64,000 nt of DNA from Fertoeibacter niger (GTDB lineage Bacteria; Pseudomonadota; Alphaproteobacteria; Rhodobacterales; Rhodobacteraceae), in the NCBI RefSeq assembly GCF_009380135.2, contig NZ_WHUT02000003.1:1-64000 (forward strand), given 5' to 3'. The position numbers were made by a program, and so were the translations under genes. A model generated the notes under the pieces. That model ran no database searches. It was not told the DNA's origin and worked only from the letters and a program-made list of their open reading frames with translations. Position 1 is the first letter of the stretch; each line of letters starts with the position of its first letter. This document shows positions 6,563-15,530 of this stretch, in pieces.

Positions 6563-9271
6563 ATGGTGAATCTTCCGACCCTTTTTGACGCTTCGACCGT
6601 CGCCCCTGTCACCCCGGACTACATGTCCACAGATGGCCTTTCATCGGAGGCCGATCACCTCGCCGCGACCCGTTACAGGTCCGTCCCGGCTGACATGAGG
6701 GCCGCGCCGTGCTGGATGGTCGCACGGGACAAGAAGCCCCACCGCGTCACGCGCGGCACAGGGGGCGGCGTCATCGTATCGGCTTATCCGGTCGATCATC
6801 ACGACGCTGCGAACCATTGCACGTTCGCAGACGCCATGGAGGCCATTGCCGCCGATCCCTCGCTTGGGCTAGGCTTTGTCCTGGGTGTCGGCAACGACTT
6901 CGCCTGTGTCGATCTGGACGACCTTGACAAGGTGGCCCCCGAACATCGGGACGGGGCGGCTGAACAGCAACGCCTGATCCGAGAACGGCTTACGCCTCTT
7001 ACTTACAGCGAAGTCTCACGCTCGGGTAAGGGCTGGCACTTCATCGGGCGATGCCCCACGCCCCCGACCGACAAAGCCTGCGTGAAGCACCCGGAATACC
7101 ACATTGATCTCCTTATCCGATCCTTCCTTGTCGTGACGGGCGATCATCAGCCCGAGGCCCCGAACGCGACCACGGAGATTGCAGACATTTCATCGCAGGT
7201 GCAGTCGCTTCATCGCAAGTTCAATGAGGGTGACGGGCCTGCAACGGGCGTTGCGACCCTTCCCGCAGATGGCGTCATCACCCCCGGCCGCGTCACAGAC
7301 GCGAAACAGCTTAAGCTGATCCTGTCGGCAGGGAAGAACGGGGAAGCTTTTCGTGACGGGCGCAGGGCGAACGATTGGTCAACCACATTCAAGGCGATCC
7401 TGAACGCAACGGCGCAGTTCTGCACCGACGAGCAGCTTGCTTATCAGGTCATCGCAACGAGCGGGCTTGTTCAACTGGCCGAGGACAAAGGGTCAGTGTC
7501 GCGCATTGAAAAGTTGGACCGCCTTTGGGCGAAGGAATGGCGCGACTCCCTGATTAAGACCGAGCCAAGCCGTAGGGCTGAGGCTGCGGCCCATGTGGAT
7601 ATTGGCCCCCTGACATTGGCCGATCTTTGGGATTGCCGTCAGAGCGGTTACGTCAAGTTCAGGGTTCAACAGCGCGCAGAAGACCTTATCACGGAGGGGC
7701 TGTATCGCGGGACTGATGCTGAAACCCTTGCCCCCCTGTTCCGCTATCTGACGCCCGAACGTCAAAACAGCCTTACCAATATGCTGCGGGCGGCTAAAAA
7801 GGACGATATGGCGAAGCTGTGCCTTGATGCCTGCATTATGGCTCAAAGCGCCACGACCACAGAGGTTATTGAGCTAAACGACTTCATGGGCGAAATGATC
7901 GCCGAGGAAAAGCGGATTAGCGTTAAGGTCCGTTTTAAGGAATACAACGAGAAGTTTTATATTGTCGAAAACTATGGCGGCTCCGCGATGGTGTTTCGGG
8001 ATGCGTTTCATCCTGAAAGCGGCGCACAAGAGTTCTGGCGACCGCGCGCCTTCCAAGAGGCGAAAGTTCACGAGTTGGTTCTGCTGTCTTTCAACATTTC
8101 GGAAGATAAACCGCATGTTGAGCGATTTGCTCGCATGTGGACGGAAAGCCCAAAGGCCCGCCGATACGCAAAGCAGGAAATGCGGTTTGAGACGACTGAA
8201 AGGGTGGTAGATATAAATGGGGAAAAGGTATTCAACCTATTTCAAGGCTGGGCAACGATGCCCGCTGCCGGGACATGGCCTGCAATTCATTATCTAATCC
8301 GCGACATTATTTGCTCGAGTTCTGTCGATGCGACGGAATACCTTCTTAATTATCTGGCGCATATGGTTCAGAAACCCCATGTGCTGCCGGGAACGGCTGT
8401 AATACTGCAAAGCGAGGAACAAGGGACGGGCAAGAGCACATTTATGACCTTGCTGCGTAAACTGCTCGGGTCGCGCTACTGCGCATCCACCTCTGACGCA
8501 GATCACTTCGTCGGACCGCACAATGACCGCGCCCTAAATAAGGTGCTGTTGCACTTTGAAGAAGCCGTTGCCCCGAATGACCGCAAGATTGAAAGCAAGA
8601 TCAAGGCGCTGATTACCAATGAAACGGCCAGCTATAACCCCAAGGGCATTGCGGTAATCGAGGCCCGAAACTTCGCGCGGGTGTTCATGACCTCCAACGC
8701 ACAACAGGTGGCGCACTTGGCCCGACATGATCGCCGAATGTTTGTGCTAAACGTCTCGGCCAAACACGCGAACAATGCTGCGTTCTGGTCCGCAGCGCAT
8801 GACGCATTTCCACAGGAGATGGAGGCTTTCATGCACGCTCTGCGGACGCGCGACATATCGGCCTTCCGCCCGAGTGTCATCCCGTTCACTCAAGCCAAGG
8901 ACAAACAGAAGATGGCTTCTGTAGTTGGCCCTGAGCGTGTGCTGTTTGATTTTCTTGAAGCTGGCCGTCTGCCTGCATGTTCGCACTTCGACGGGAGGAC
9001 GTGGGAAGTACGGGTGACAGCATTGACCGAGCATTTCATCAAGAACAGCAGCAAGGTGGGGCATAGCTATCCGCAGCCCGCGCGTGTGTTCGCCCCTGTG
9101 GCGCTGTCCCCTGTGCGCGTCAGGCGCATCAACGTCAGTGGTCAGGCATCCAAGTCGTGGCGCGTCCTTACGCTGCCCAAGCTGACTGATGCTCGTATGG
9201 CCTTCCTCTTCCATCAGAATGTGTCGGCATACGACTGGGGCGACGGCATGGAGGACTGGGCGCTCGATTGA
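6563..9271 (+). CDS. bifunctional PrimPol primase-polymerase / helicase (902 aa)
   Basis: It is probably the island's replication initiator. Residues about 45-200 carry the archaeo-eukaryotic primase signature: FACVDLDDL (acidic DxD pair at 117-119), SRSGKGWHFIGRC (152-164) and HIDLLIRSFLVVTG (180-193). This is the layout of phage NrS-1-type PrimPol enzymes. The C-terminal third is a D5/superfamily-3-like helicase, with the P-loop SEEQGTGKST near 616-627, an acidic strand HFEEAVAP and MTSNAQQ (sensor-like). The middle is unassigned. GAGG precedes the ATG. Such a fused primase-helicase usually recognises an iteron origin in cis. Confidence 0.85.
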   Translation: MVNLPTLFDASTVAPVTPDYMSTDGLSSEADHLAATRYRSVPADMRAAPCWMVARDKKPHRVTRGTGGGVIVSAYPVDHHDAANHCTFADAMEAIAADPSLGLGFVLGVGNDFACVDLDDLDKVAPEHRDGAAEQQRLIRERLTPLTYSEVSRSGKGWHFIGRCPTPPTDKACVKHPEYHIDLLIRSFLVVTGDHQPEAPNATTEIADISSQVQSLHRKFNEGDGPATGVATLPADGVITPGRVTDAKQLKLILSAGKNGEAFRDGRRANDWSTTFKAILNATAQFCTDEQLAYQVIATSGLVQLAEDKGSVSRIEKLDRLWAKEWRDSLIKTEPSRRAEAAAHVDIGPLTLADLWDCRQSGYVKFRVQQRAEDLITEGLYRGTDAETLAPLFRYLTPERQNSLTNMLRAAKKDDMAKLCLDACIMAQSATTTEVIELNDFMGEMIAEEKRISVKVRFKEYNEKFYIVENYGGSAMVFRDAFHPESGAQEFWRPRAFQEAKVHELVLLSFNISEDKPHVERFARMWTESPKARRYAKQEMRFETTERVVDINGEKVFNLFQGWATMPAAGTWPAIHYLIRDIICSSSVDATEYLLNYLAHMVQKPHVLPGTAVILQSEEQGTGKSTFMTLLRKLLGSRYCASTSDADHFVGPHNDRALNKVLLHFEEAVAPNDRKIESKIKALITNETASYNPKGIAVIEARNFARVFMTSNAQQVAHLARHDRRMFVLNVSAKHANNAAFWSAAHDAFPQEMEAFMHALRTRDISAFRPSVIPFTQAKDKQKMASVVGPERVLFDFLEAGRLPACSHFDGRTWEVRVTALTEHFIKNSSKVGHSYPQPARVFAPVALSPVRVRRINVSGQASKSWRVLTLPKLTDARMAFLFHQNVSAYDWGDGMEDWALD

Positions 9272-9399
9272 CCGGACACCTCCACAAGGAGGGGGGCATA
9301 GGTGGGGGGTGGGGGGTGTCCATGCCGGGGCGACTCCATATACACTTGAGCGGAAAAATCAGGTCGATACCGGGCGGTACACGACGCCGACCATCGAAC
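9272..9399. other. convergent gap with an imperfect hairpin
   Basis: Between the convergent primase and methyltransferase genes, GGACACC near 9274 and GGTGTCC near 9314 form an inverted repeat around a G-rich stretch. It could serve as a shared terminator. No gene is seen here. Confidence 0.3.
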
Positions 9400-10530
9400 C
9401 TACCGCTGACGTAGGAAATGGACCGTTCCACCAAACTTAGTCACGTGGGGCTTAAGCCGGTCGTGGCAATGGGTAACTACGTGGTCGCCCCGTTCGATAC
9501 CGAAGAAGCGCAGCCCTCGCCGGACAGCCACAGCGGCAGTCGTGCCTGAACCAAGGAAACTGTCCAACACTAGATCACCGGGATTGGCGGCTATGCCAAA
9601 AATCCTATCAATCAATTCCTCGGGCTTCGGAGTGTCAAACACGGGTAATCCGGGAAACAAACTGATAGTATGCTTCTTTGCAGAATCTGTCGTACCAACT
9701 TCATCTGCGCGCCATAAAGTCTGTGGAGTCAACCCCCCATCGATTTCAGAGAGAAAGCGTTTCAATCGTGGAACGGCAGTACCATTCTTGCCAAAATAGA
9801 TGCGATTGTCTGAAATTAATTCTCGAACCCGATCTAGCGTATACATCCAGCACCTTCCTTGGGGTGGTGCGTGTCTCTTTCCTGATGGCCCTACTATCTC
9901 GTAAAACTGGCTCGCTGTTGCGTGCCCAGCCTGAACATTTAGGGAGATTGATTGCCAAAGCCCCCGAGGATCGCCGTCTGGATTCTTGAAGCGTTTTAGG
10001 ACCTCGCTATCATAGGGAAGACGATTGCGCGACTTCTTGAAGGCTTCCGCGTCTTTTGCATAAACAAGTATATACTCGTGATTATTAGAAAAAGCCCGAC
10101 GATTCTCACGCGTCTTCCTGTGCTCCCAAATAACTGTCGCCACAAAGTTACCACGCCCAAAAACCGCATCAAGTGCAACTTTCAAATAATGCACCTGACG
10201 GTCATCTATTGAAATCCATATGCTGCCAGTTTCTGAGAGTAACGGCTTAAGTCTCTCAGCATGTCCAGTGAGTCGATCAATCCAATCGCGATGCGTGTCG
10301 CGGTCTTCATAGTGCGTGTATGACTCAAGGTTGTTATAAGGAGGATCAATGTAGACGCATTTAACAGAACCATTCAAAAGCGGGCTAACGCAGTCAAGCA
10401 CTTCGTCATTGTCACCGTGAACGAGAAACGACACAGGCCCCTTGTCACCAAGCCGCAGTTCAGGCACATCCTCAACCCCTTTGCCCTTGGTGCCCTGCTT
10501 GGCACGGTTGAGGATCACTTCGTCTAGCAC
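9400..10530 (-). CDS. beta-class DNA adenine-N6 methyltransferase (376 aa)
   Basis: The catalytic motif IV DPPY lies at residues 62-65 near the amino end, and the SAM-binding motif I (VLDSFLGSGTT) at about 321-331 near the carboxyl end. This order defines the beta class shared with type III Mod-like enzymes. DPPY favours adenine-N6 methylation. The region between (about 100-310) would hold the target-recognition domain. The GTG start has GGAG six bases upstream. It is divergent from the second methyltransferase at 10620, and with the PLD-fold nuclease at 12002 it probably forms a restriction-modification system. Confidence 0.9.
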   Translation of the reverse strand: MLDEVILNRAKQGTKGKGVEDVPELRLGDKGPVSFLVHGDNDEVLDCVSPLLNGSVKCVYIDPPYNNLESYTHYEDRDTHRDWIDRLTGHAERLKPLLSETGSIWISIDDRQVHYLKVALDAVFGRGNFVATVIWEHRKTRENRRAFSNNHEYILVYAKDAEAFKKSRNRLPYDSEVLKRFKNPDGDPRGLWQSISLNVQAGHATASQFYEIVGPSGKRHAPPQGRCWMYTLDRVRELISDNRIYFGKNGTAVPRLKRFLSEIDGGLTPQTLWRADEVGTTDSAKKHTISLFPGLPVFDTPKPEELIDRIFGIAANPGDLVLDSFLGSGTTAAVAVRRGLRFFGIERGDHVVTHCHDRLKPHVTKFGGTVHFLRQR

Positions 10531-10619
10531 TTGCGGCTCCTTTGACTAATTGTAGGGCTTGGGCTTCGAGCGCACACCATATACGGTTACACTTACACGA
10601 TCAGCGAGAATCGGACAAG
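10531..10619. promoter_or_regulatory. divergent promoter region of the two methyltransferases
   Basis: Eighty-nine bases separate the two divergent methyltransferase starts and must hold promoters for both. A weak TTGGGC/TATACG pair about 15 bp apart points toward the rightward gene. No clear control-protein box is visible. Confidence 0.35.
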
Positions 10620-12005
10620 ATGAAAGCAAATCTGCATGGAGCCGTGGTCGCGAGCGAACCGTATGGCATCGACACGGCGGTTAGTCCATGGCGTCCGATC
10701 CACTACCTCGGTAGCAAACTGCGCGCGCTCACAAGCATTGAAGACGCGCTATCTAGTGTAACTTCGGTAGGCAGCACGGTTTATGATATATTTTCCGGAT
10801 CAGGAACGGTCTCTTCATTCTTAGCGCAAAGCCGTCCCGTTGTATCTGTGGATATTCAAGAATACTCTCGCGTTCTTAATAATTCACTGCTTTCACCAGT
10901 GGCAGTGAGTTTTGACGAAGTAGGCCAACTTCTTTCGACAAGAATAGATGAATCGTTAAAGTCAGGTGTCATCAGTGCAGTGATGCCGTTAATAGAAGTT
11001 GAGCAAGAGGCTATCAAACTCGCATCGCAAGGTAAGACGGAACTTCTAGCAGATTTGCTTGAGGCAGGCTCTCTCCAAATCAGCGTGACAAAATCAGCAA
11101 ACGCAATAGTGGATAAAGCTCATAGGGAGGCGGAACGACGCATTTCTTCCCTATCAGATGCCGGAAAATATTCTGCCATGATGCTTCGACACTTCGGAGG
11201 GCTTTACTTCTCATTCCGACAGGCCGCAGAACTGGACGTTATCTTGTCGCTTTCACATAGTTATCGGCAAGACACAAAGGATACTCTTATTGCTGCGGCG
11301 CTGACGTGTGCAAGCGATTTGGTAAACACTGTGGGAAAGCAGTTCGCTCAACCAATTCGCCCTCGCAACAAGGAGGGCATGGTTAAAGGCAACTTGTATG
11401 GATTGGTTGCGAGAGATCGGATGCGTGTTGCTTCCACGTCTTTTCTCAGTGCGATATCAAAGTACTCTAATTTGCGACGTCCACCTTTTGATTGCCGGGC
11501 TGTTAGGTTGGACTATTTAGATTTCATTCGTGAGACTAATCTAAAAGGTGGAGTAGTATATGCTGATCCTCCTTACACAAGAGATCACTACAGTAGGTTT
11601 TATCACGTTCTTGAAACAATGGCGCTTCGTGACGATCCTAGAATTTCAACAAACAAAGTGAACGGTCAAGTGTTGCCTAGTCGGGGAGCCTATCGAGAGG
11701 AGCGGCATCAATCTCCATTTTGCATTCGGAGCCAAGCTCCTTTGGCATTCGACCAAATGTTTGAAGGCGTAGCCGTCCAAGGGGTCCCAATTGTGGTGTC
11801 GTACTCGCCATATGCCGCCGATAAAGATGCTCATCCGAGAGTGATGACTATTGATGCAATTCTCGAAATTAGTAGAAATTACTACGCTGAGGTGGACGTG
11901 GTTTCAGTGGGAAGTTTTGTTCACTCCAAGCTTAACCGCACCGACTTAAACAAAGAGGGTGCGGCTGAGGCTGAGTTCCTGATAATTTGCAAGGGTGCTC
12001 GTTAA
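10620..12005 (+). CDS. alpha-class (D12-like) DNA adenine-N6 methyltransferase (461 aa)
   Basis: This is a second methyltransferase with the alpha order of motifs: PIHYLGSK near residue 26, SAM-binding motif I DIFSGSGT at 56-63, a long insert of about 250 residues as target-recognition domain, then VVYADPPYTRDHY (DPPY near 316). GSK plus FSGSGT plus DPPY is the D12 class, which makes N6-methyladenine. The ATG at 10620 is preferred to a TTG at 10542. Its stop overlaps the nuclease stop tail-to-tail by four bases. A locally lower GC content suggests foreign origin. Its partner methylates, presumably, the other strand of an asymmetric site. Confidence 0.88.
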   Translation: MKANLHGAVVASEPYGIDTAVSPWRPIHYLGSKLRALTSIEDALSSVTSVGSTVYDIFSGSGTVSSFLAQSRPVVSVDIQEYSRVLNNSLLSPVAVSFDEVGQLLSTRIDESLKSGVISAVMPLIEVEQEAIKLASQGKTELLADLLEAGSLQISVTKSANAIVDKAHREAERRISSLSDAGKYSAMMLRHFGGLYFSFRQAAELDVILSLSHSYRQDTKDTLIAAALTCASDLVNTVGKQFAQPIRPRNKEGMVKGNLYGLVARDRMRVASTSFLSAISKYSNLRRPPFDCRAVRLDYLDFIRETNLKGGVVYADPPYTRDHYSRFYHVLETMALRDDPRISTNKVNGQVLPSRGAYREERHQSPFCIRSQAPLAFDQMFEGVAVQGVPIVVSYSPYAADKDAHPRVMTIDAILEISRNYYAEVDVVSVGSFVHSKLNRTDLNKEGAAEAEFLIICKGAR

Positions 12006-13210
12006 ACGTTAATCGGCGGTGCGATAACTGCAAGATCAGCAGCGTTTGCTATAACTCGACGCAGGAAACGGCCTACATAGCGTGTCGTTAGAAATTGATC
12101 TAGTGCTGCGTATTCTGCGTCTCCGGGCATATAAACGTGATACCTAAATTCCTTGAGTTTGGTGCGCCTAAAGACCGCAATCGGCATGTTCTGAGCCGGA
12201 TACGCCATTCCATTGACGGCAGTGAGTTCAATTCTGAAATTCACGCTTTTAACGTGAACAACCTGCGTGTTTACCGGTGGCGAAGCTACGCCCGCCGCTG
12301 TAACCGGAATGAGTGAAACATGTTCGTTTGCAAGGGGATCGACGCCAAAGTAGGTTTTCATAACTTCCTTAGGGAAGTTGGCTTGCTTCCAGCGGTTGCC
12401 CTTACCGATTTCGGCGACTAGCACATCGTTTGCAACCGCTGCCGCCACTGGCGGTTGTGGTGCAGGCGCTACTGCTTGTTGTTGTCCGGCAGGCGGCGCC
12501 GGCGGCGCTGGCGGTGCATTTGGTGCTGCAACCGCCGGGGCGGGCTGGATAATTGAGGGCGCAACGACAAGTGGCTTGAGCGATGGACGTTTGGACGGTC
12601 CGTTCGCCGGTGCAGCGGTTCCCTGACGCGGCGGTTGGGCTATACCTAGAAGCCCGTCGGCAACGAGTTGAGAGGTGTCCGCTTTGGCAGCGACAATGTT
12701 GGCCCGACTATCGAGTGGTGCGCGGAACCAGTCGTCAACTGAAGAGGCGATGGAGTTCAGAACGCCCGGATCGTCGCCATTCCTCGAGTCTAGAAGCATT
12801 CCGGCTTCAATGTTCAGCCCCGTGATGCCCGCTGGTGTTAGGTTTGCGGAGCCGATGTACGCAAGCTGACTTCCGTCCGTCCTCGTCAGATGGTAAACCT
12901 TGGGATGAAAAAGGCCATTTGAGAAACCCACAACTGCGATTTTCGTGTTCTGTCGGGGGTGTTGTATAAGGTCGATTAAAGCGTCTACGTCTGATTGAAG
13001 GGTGTCTCGGGCGTTCGCCCCAATCACAACAGAGATATCTCGCTGATTTGCGTTAAGGGCATCTATTATTGCTTTAAACGCACTTAAGCCATTCAGTGAA
13101 AAGTATCCACTCGTTACCCTGAGGTGGTTGATTTCCGCAGCGTTCTCTGCTTGAACCCAGTGCCCCACGGCATCTTGGGGGTTTTGCGTCGCACTATTTA
13201 AGTATCTCAA
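12002..13210 (-). CDS. PLD-fold restriction endonuclease, BfiI/NgoFVII-like (402 aa)
   Basis: Residues 1-185 are a phospholipase D-type nuclease domain with a single HxK box, FHPKVYHL (His102, Lys104), followed by YIGSANLT (118-125). BfiI uses the same box as a dimer to cut DNA without metal. Residues about 195-265 are an Ala/Pro linker (PNAPPAPPAPPAGQQQ). Residues 265-402 contain EIGKGNRWKQANFPKEV, which resembles the C-terminal B3-like DNA-recognition domain of this nuclease group. BfiI itself is accompanied by two methyltransferases, matching the two beside this gene. The start is a TTG with a weak ribosome site, perhaps keeping expression low. Confidence 0.75.
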   Translation of the reverse strand: MRYLNSATQNPQDAVGHWVQAENAAEINHLRVTSGYFSLNGLSAFKAIIDALNANQRDISVVIGANARDTLQSDVDALIDLIQHPRQNTKIAVVGFSNGLFHPKVYHLTRTDGSQLAYIGSANLTPAGITGLNIEAGMLLDSRNGDDPGVLNSIASSVDDWFRAPLDSRANIVAAKADTSQLVADGLLGIAQPPRQGTAAPANGPSKRPSLKPLVVAPSIIQPAPAVAAPNAPPAPPAPPAGQQQAVAPAPQPPVAAAVANDVLVAEIGKGNRWKQANFPKEVMKTYFGVDPLANEHVSLIPVTAAGVASPPVNTQVVHVKSVNFRIELTAVNGMAYPAQNMPIAVFRRTKLKEFRYHVYMPGDAEYAALDQFLTTRYVGRFLRRVIANAADLAVIAPPINV

Positions 13211-13421
13211 GGTATCACCCGCTTGCAGTTTCTTGCGGCACTATCCTCTGGCGTGTGCTGTGAAGCAAGGGGGCGACGGTGTGGCTGACGTCGCCCATGC
13301 CGCCCGTGCGCTTGCTGTGACCTGTATCACAGCAGCGTTACGGGCTTTTGCAGCAAGGACACGCGTGAACGCAGACAGCGCGTGTGAGAGCGGTTTTTCG
13401 GCGGCTGTGAGCGGCAGGGTA
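13211..13421 (-). promoter_or_regulatory. nuclease upstream region with a CRP-like palindrome
   Basis: The 211 bp before the nuclease contain CTGTGA-CCTGTA-TCACAG at 13315-13332, a perfect 6-bp palindrome with six-base spacing. This is exactly the CRP/FNR-family consensus arrangement. It lies about 105 bp upstream of the nuclease start. No other gene is evident here. Confidence 0.5.
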
Positions 13422-14369
13422 TCATCCGCGCCCCAAGAACACGCGAGTGAGTTCGTCACTCCGCACAAACTGCCCATCCTTGAGGTGCAACATGAAGCCC
13501 CCGTCTCTGGCATAGATCTGGTTGCGCGAGTGACGCGCAACAGCCGTGTTAAGGGCGACGACTTGTTCAGGGCGATAGTCCGACCGTTGGGGCAGGTCCT
13601 CAAATAGCCCGACAAGTGCCAGTTCCGGGGATAGCGTGAACATCACGATGGTGTTCTGCAAGCCATGACCCGGAGACCAAGGGTTCGGCTGCTTCACCTT
13701 GTCAGTCCAACTTAACACCGTTGGATCGTCACAGGTTATGAACTGATGGCCCTTCGGCGCGCGAGCAAAGCACCAGCTGCGACGAGAAAGCTGTTCCAAC
13801 ACCGGTTCAACCATCTTAAGTTCAAGGGTAATTAGATGGGTCTGGTCGATGACGATCTCATAGTTTCGTTCTTCGTGGAAACGCTTCATTTCGTCATATG
13901 TGACATCCTCTTTTACAGGCACACCGCTTTCTCGCATCTTCCTTATTTGGGATTCCCAAATATCATTTGTCGATACGGATAGCCCCATAATGCGCTCAAC
14001 AACGTCTTTATGGAAATCGCTCATGTTTCCCCGAAGTCGAGGATTGCGAACCGATAGAAGTGCCATCAGGTTCATTATCGAATTGAAGTGCTCAGGGCCG
14101 GGGAATGCTTGTGCCTCAATCACCTGTTGTAAGTGCGGGGCGATCTCTGCCTCAATTTTCGACATGGCATCTTCGATGTGATTTGGCCCGACGCCATGTG
14201 CTTCGACACGATTAAAGTGTCTGCGGCTTCCAATATTTCTAACCAGTGTGGTAAATGATTTCTTGGTATCACTGTCAAAGACAAACACTTGAGCCTGACG
14301 GCCAATGCCAGCAGAGAAACCCCGAAGATAGAATTGCGGAATGTAGTGATGGTTCGCTTTAGTCGCCAA
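13422..14369 (-). CDS. DUF4238 family protein (315 aa)
   Basis: The amino end NHHYIPQFYLRGFS (residues 6-19) is the diagnostic DUF4238 signature. A later segment CFARAPKGHQFITCDDPTV is also typical of the family, which has the appearance of a soluble enzyme with conserved His and Asp residues. The biochemical role is unknown; members often occur on mobile elements and beside restriction systems. The start is a TTG with no strong ribosome site. It lies upstream of the nuclease in the same direction, and the 211-bp gap between them suggests separate promoters. Confidence 0.8.
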   Translation of the reverse strand: MATKANHHYIPQFYLRGFSAGIGRQAQVFVFDSDTKKSFTTLVRNIGSRRHFNRVEAHGVGPNHIEDAMSKIEAEIAPHLQQVIEAQAFPGPEHFNSIMNLMALLSVRNPRLRGNMSDFHKDVVERIMGLSVSTNDIWESQIRKMRESGVPVKEDVTYDEMKRFHEERNYEIVIDQTHLITLELKMVEPVLEQLSRRSWCFARAPKGHQFITCDDPTVLSWTDKVKQPNPWSPGHGLQNTIVMFTLSPELALVGLFEDLPQRSDYRPEQVVALNTAVARHSRNQIYARDGGFMLHLKDGQFVRSDELTRVFLGRG

Positions 14370-14452
14370 TGCCGTACCAATGGTGAAGGGTAAACTCCCT
14401 CCACCACTAGCGCGGGGCGCGAACGCTTGGCAAGCAAGTTAAGGTTGCGGAG

Positions 14453-14749
14453 TCAGGCCGTCAGGGTGACCACAGGGTTGTGCTTGACGGGGAGGCGGTG
14501 GTGTTCGTTGACCAGTTCGATGATCATATCCATGTGCTCGAGACTGACGGGCTGTGGCATCTTGCGGCACATGCGCCTGACCGATGCGACCTTGTAAACC
14601 AGTTCCCCTGCCCATGACCAATCCCCGGCCTGCCTGCAATGTTGGGCCATATCGTCATAGATCGCCCGCCAGCGGTCAAAGCGTTCCTGCGCCTCATGCG
14701 TCAGCTTGGGTTCAAAGGCCGCGAGGTCGAGGGGGATCAGAGTAGCCAT
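14453..14749 (-). CDS. hypothetical island protein (98 aa)
   Basis: The ATG at 14749 has AAGGAA five bases upstream and overlaps the end of the preceding gene by 13 bp, so the two are probably co-translated. The protein is soluble and helical (THEAQERFDRWRAIYDDMAQ, then LEHMDMIIELVNEHHRL), with no known motif. Position at the end of a two-gene leftward operon is the only clue. Confidence 0.6.
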   Translation of the reverse strand: MATLIPLDLAAFEPKLTHEAQERFDRWRAIYDDMAQHCRQAGDWSWAGELVYKVASVRRMCRKMPQPVSLEHMDMIIELVNEHHRLPVKHNPVVTLTA

Positions 14750-15381
14750 GTTGGTTCCTTGTCATAAATTCCGAGGTGTTCAACCATCGTGAATTGGCCG
14801 CTCGGGGAGTGGTCGCTGTCGAACCGCCGTGTGTAGATCAGGGATTCGGTGTTCATCATCACGGTCAAGGCTTTGTGCAGCAGGACGTTGTGCGTCTCCT
14901 CGCTGACCCCTGCGCCCAACCGTTGCAGGGCCAAGGGGAGCGCCCGCTTCACCACTGTGGACGTTTTGACAGCCTTCTTCTGTGCCAGCAACGTTTCAAG
15001 GATGCAGGATGAGTAAGCCCGGTTGTGAGGGTCAACTGCGCGCCCGTAATCGAGGGGCTGCATCGCTTCACCCATGATCGGCGTCCACAGGTAGGCATGA
15101 AACTTCATCGCGCCGCCGCGTCCGTCCAGCGCGTAAACGTGGGCGTGATCCAGCCCGTGATTGTCGGGGTGTTTGCGGCAGTAATCGCGCATCTCCTGCA
15201 AGCTATCATGAAAGTCGGCTGTCGAGTGCCAGAACTGTCCGTGCAGCAAGTTCGATTGAGGGAGGGTATCGGACAACGCGGGGCCATACCATTGGATGCC
15301 GCCCATCAGCGCCCCAAACTTGGAGGCGTGGTCCAATAGGCTTTTAAACCTATATTCCTCTATTGGGACACCCTTGCTCAT
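14737..15381 (-). CDS. hypothetical island protein (214 aa)
   Basis: An ATG at 15381 is chosen because GAGGGG lies seven bases before it; in-frame TTG and ATG codons further upstream lack ribosome sites. The protein is soluble, with several histidines (HGQFWHSTADFHDSL, DHAHVYALDGRGG) and a cysteine/histidine-bearing centre, but no recognised family. It reads as a complete globular protein of unknown function. It overlaps the following 98-residue gene. Confidence 0.6.
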   Translation of the reverse strand: MSKGVPIEEYRFKSLLDHASKFGALMGGIQWYGPALSDTLPQSNLLHGQFWHSTADFHDSLQEMRDYCRKHPDNHGLDHAHVYALDGRGGAMKFHAYLWTPIMGEAMQPLDYGRAVDPHNRAYSSCILETLLAQKKAVKTSTVVKRALPLALQRLGAGVSEETHNVLLHKALTVMMNTESLIYTRRFDSDHSPSGQFTMVEHLGIYDKEPTWLL

Positions 15382-15475
15382 TTTCAAACCCCTCAACTGC
15401 ATTGATTTTATTATTCCCGCGTCACTCAATTAAACGGTAATTTCGTGTATTCCTGATTATTGAGATTGCGTGAGA

Positions 15476-15503
15476 TTGATTGAATTGAATCTGCGCATAT
15501 AAT
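15476..15503 (+). promoter_or_regulatory. sigma-70-like promoter for the 130-residue gene
   Basis: A perfect TATAAT at 15498-15503 is preceded by TTGATT at 15476-15481 with a 16-bp spacer, in an AT-rich gap. The gene at 15531 begins 28 bp downstream. Confidence 0.55.
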
Positions 15504-15530
15504 GGGGCTGATTAAATACGCGAGGGCGCG

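Noticed and set aside
13241-13615. 124-codon leftward frame overlapping the DUF4238 gene
   Set aside because: Out-of-frame shadow of the DUF4238 C-terminus and of the regulatory gap; no coherent protein character.
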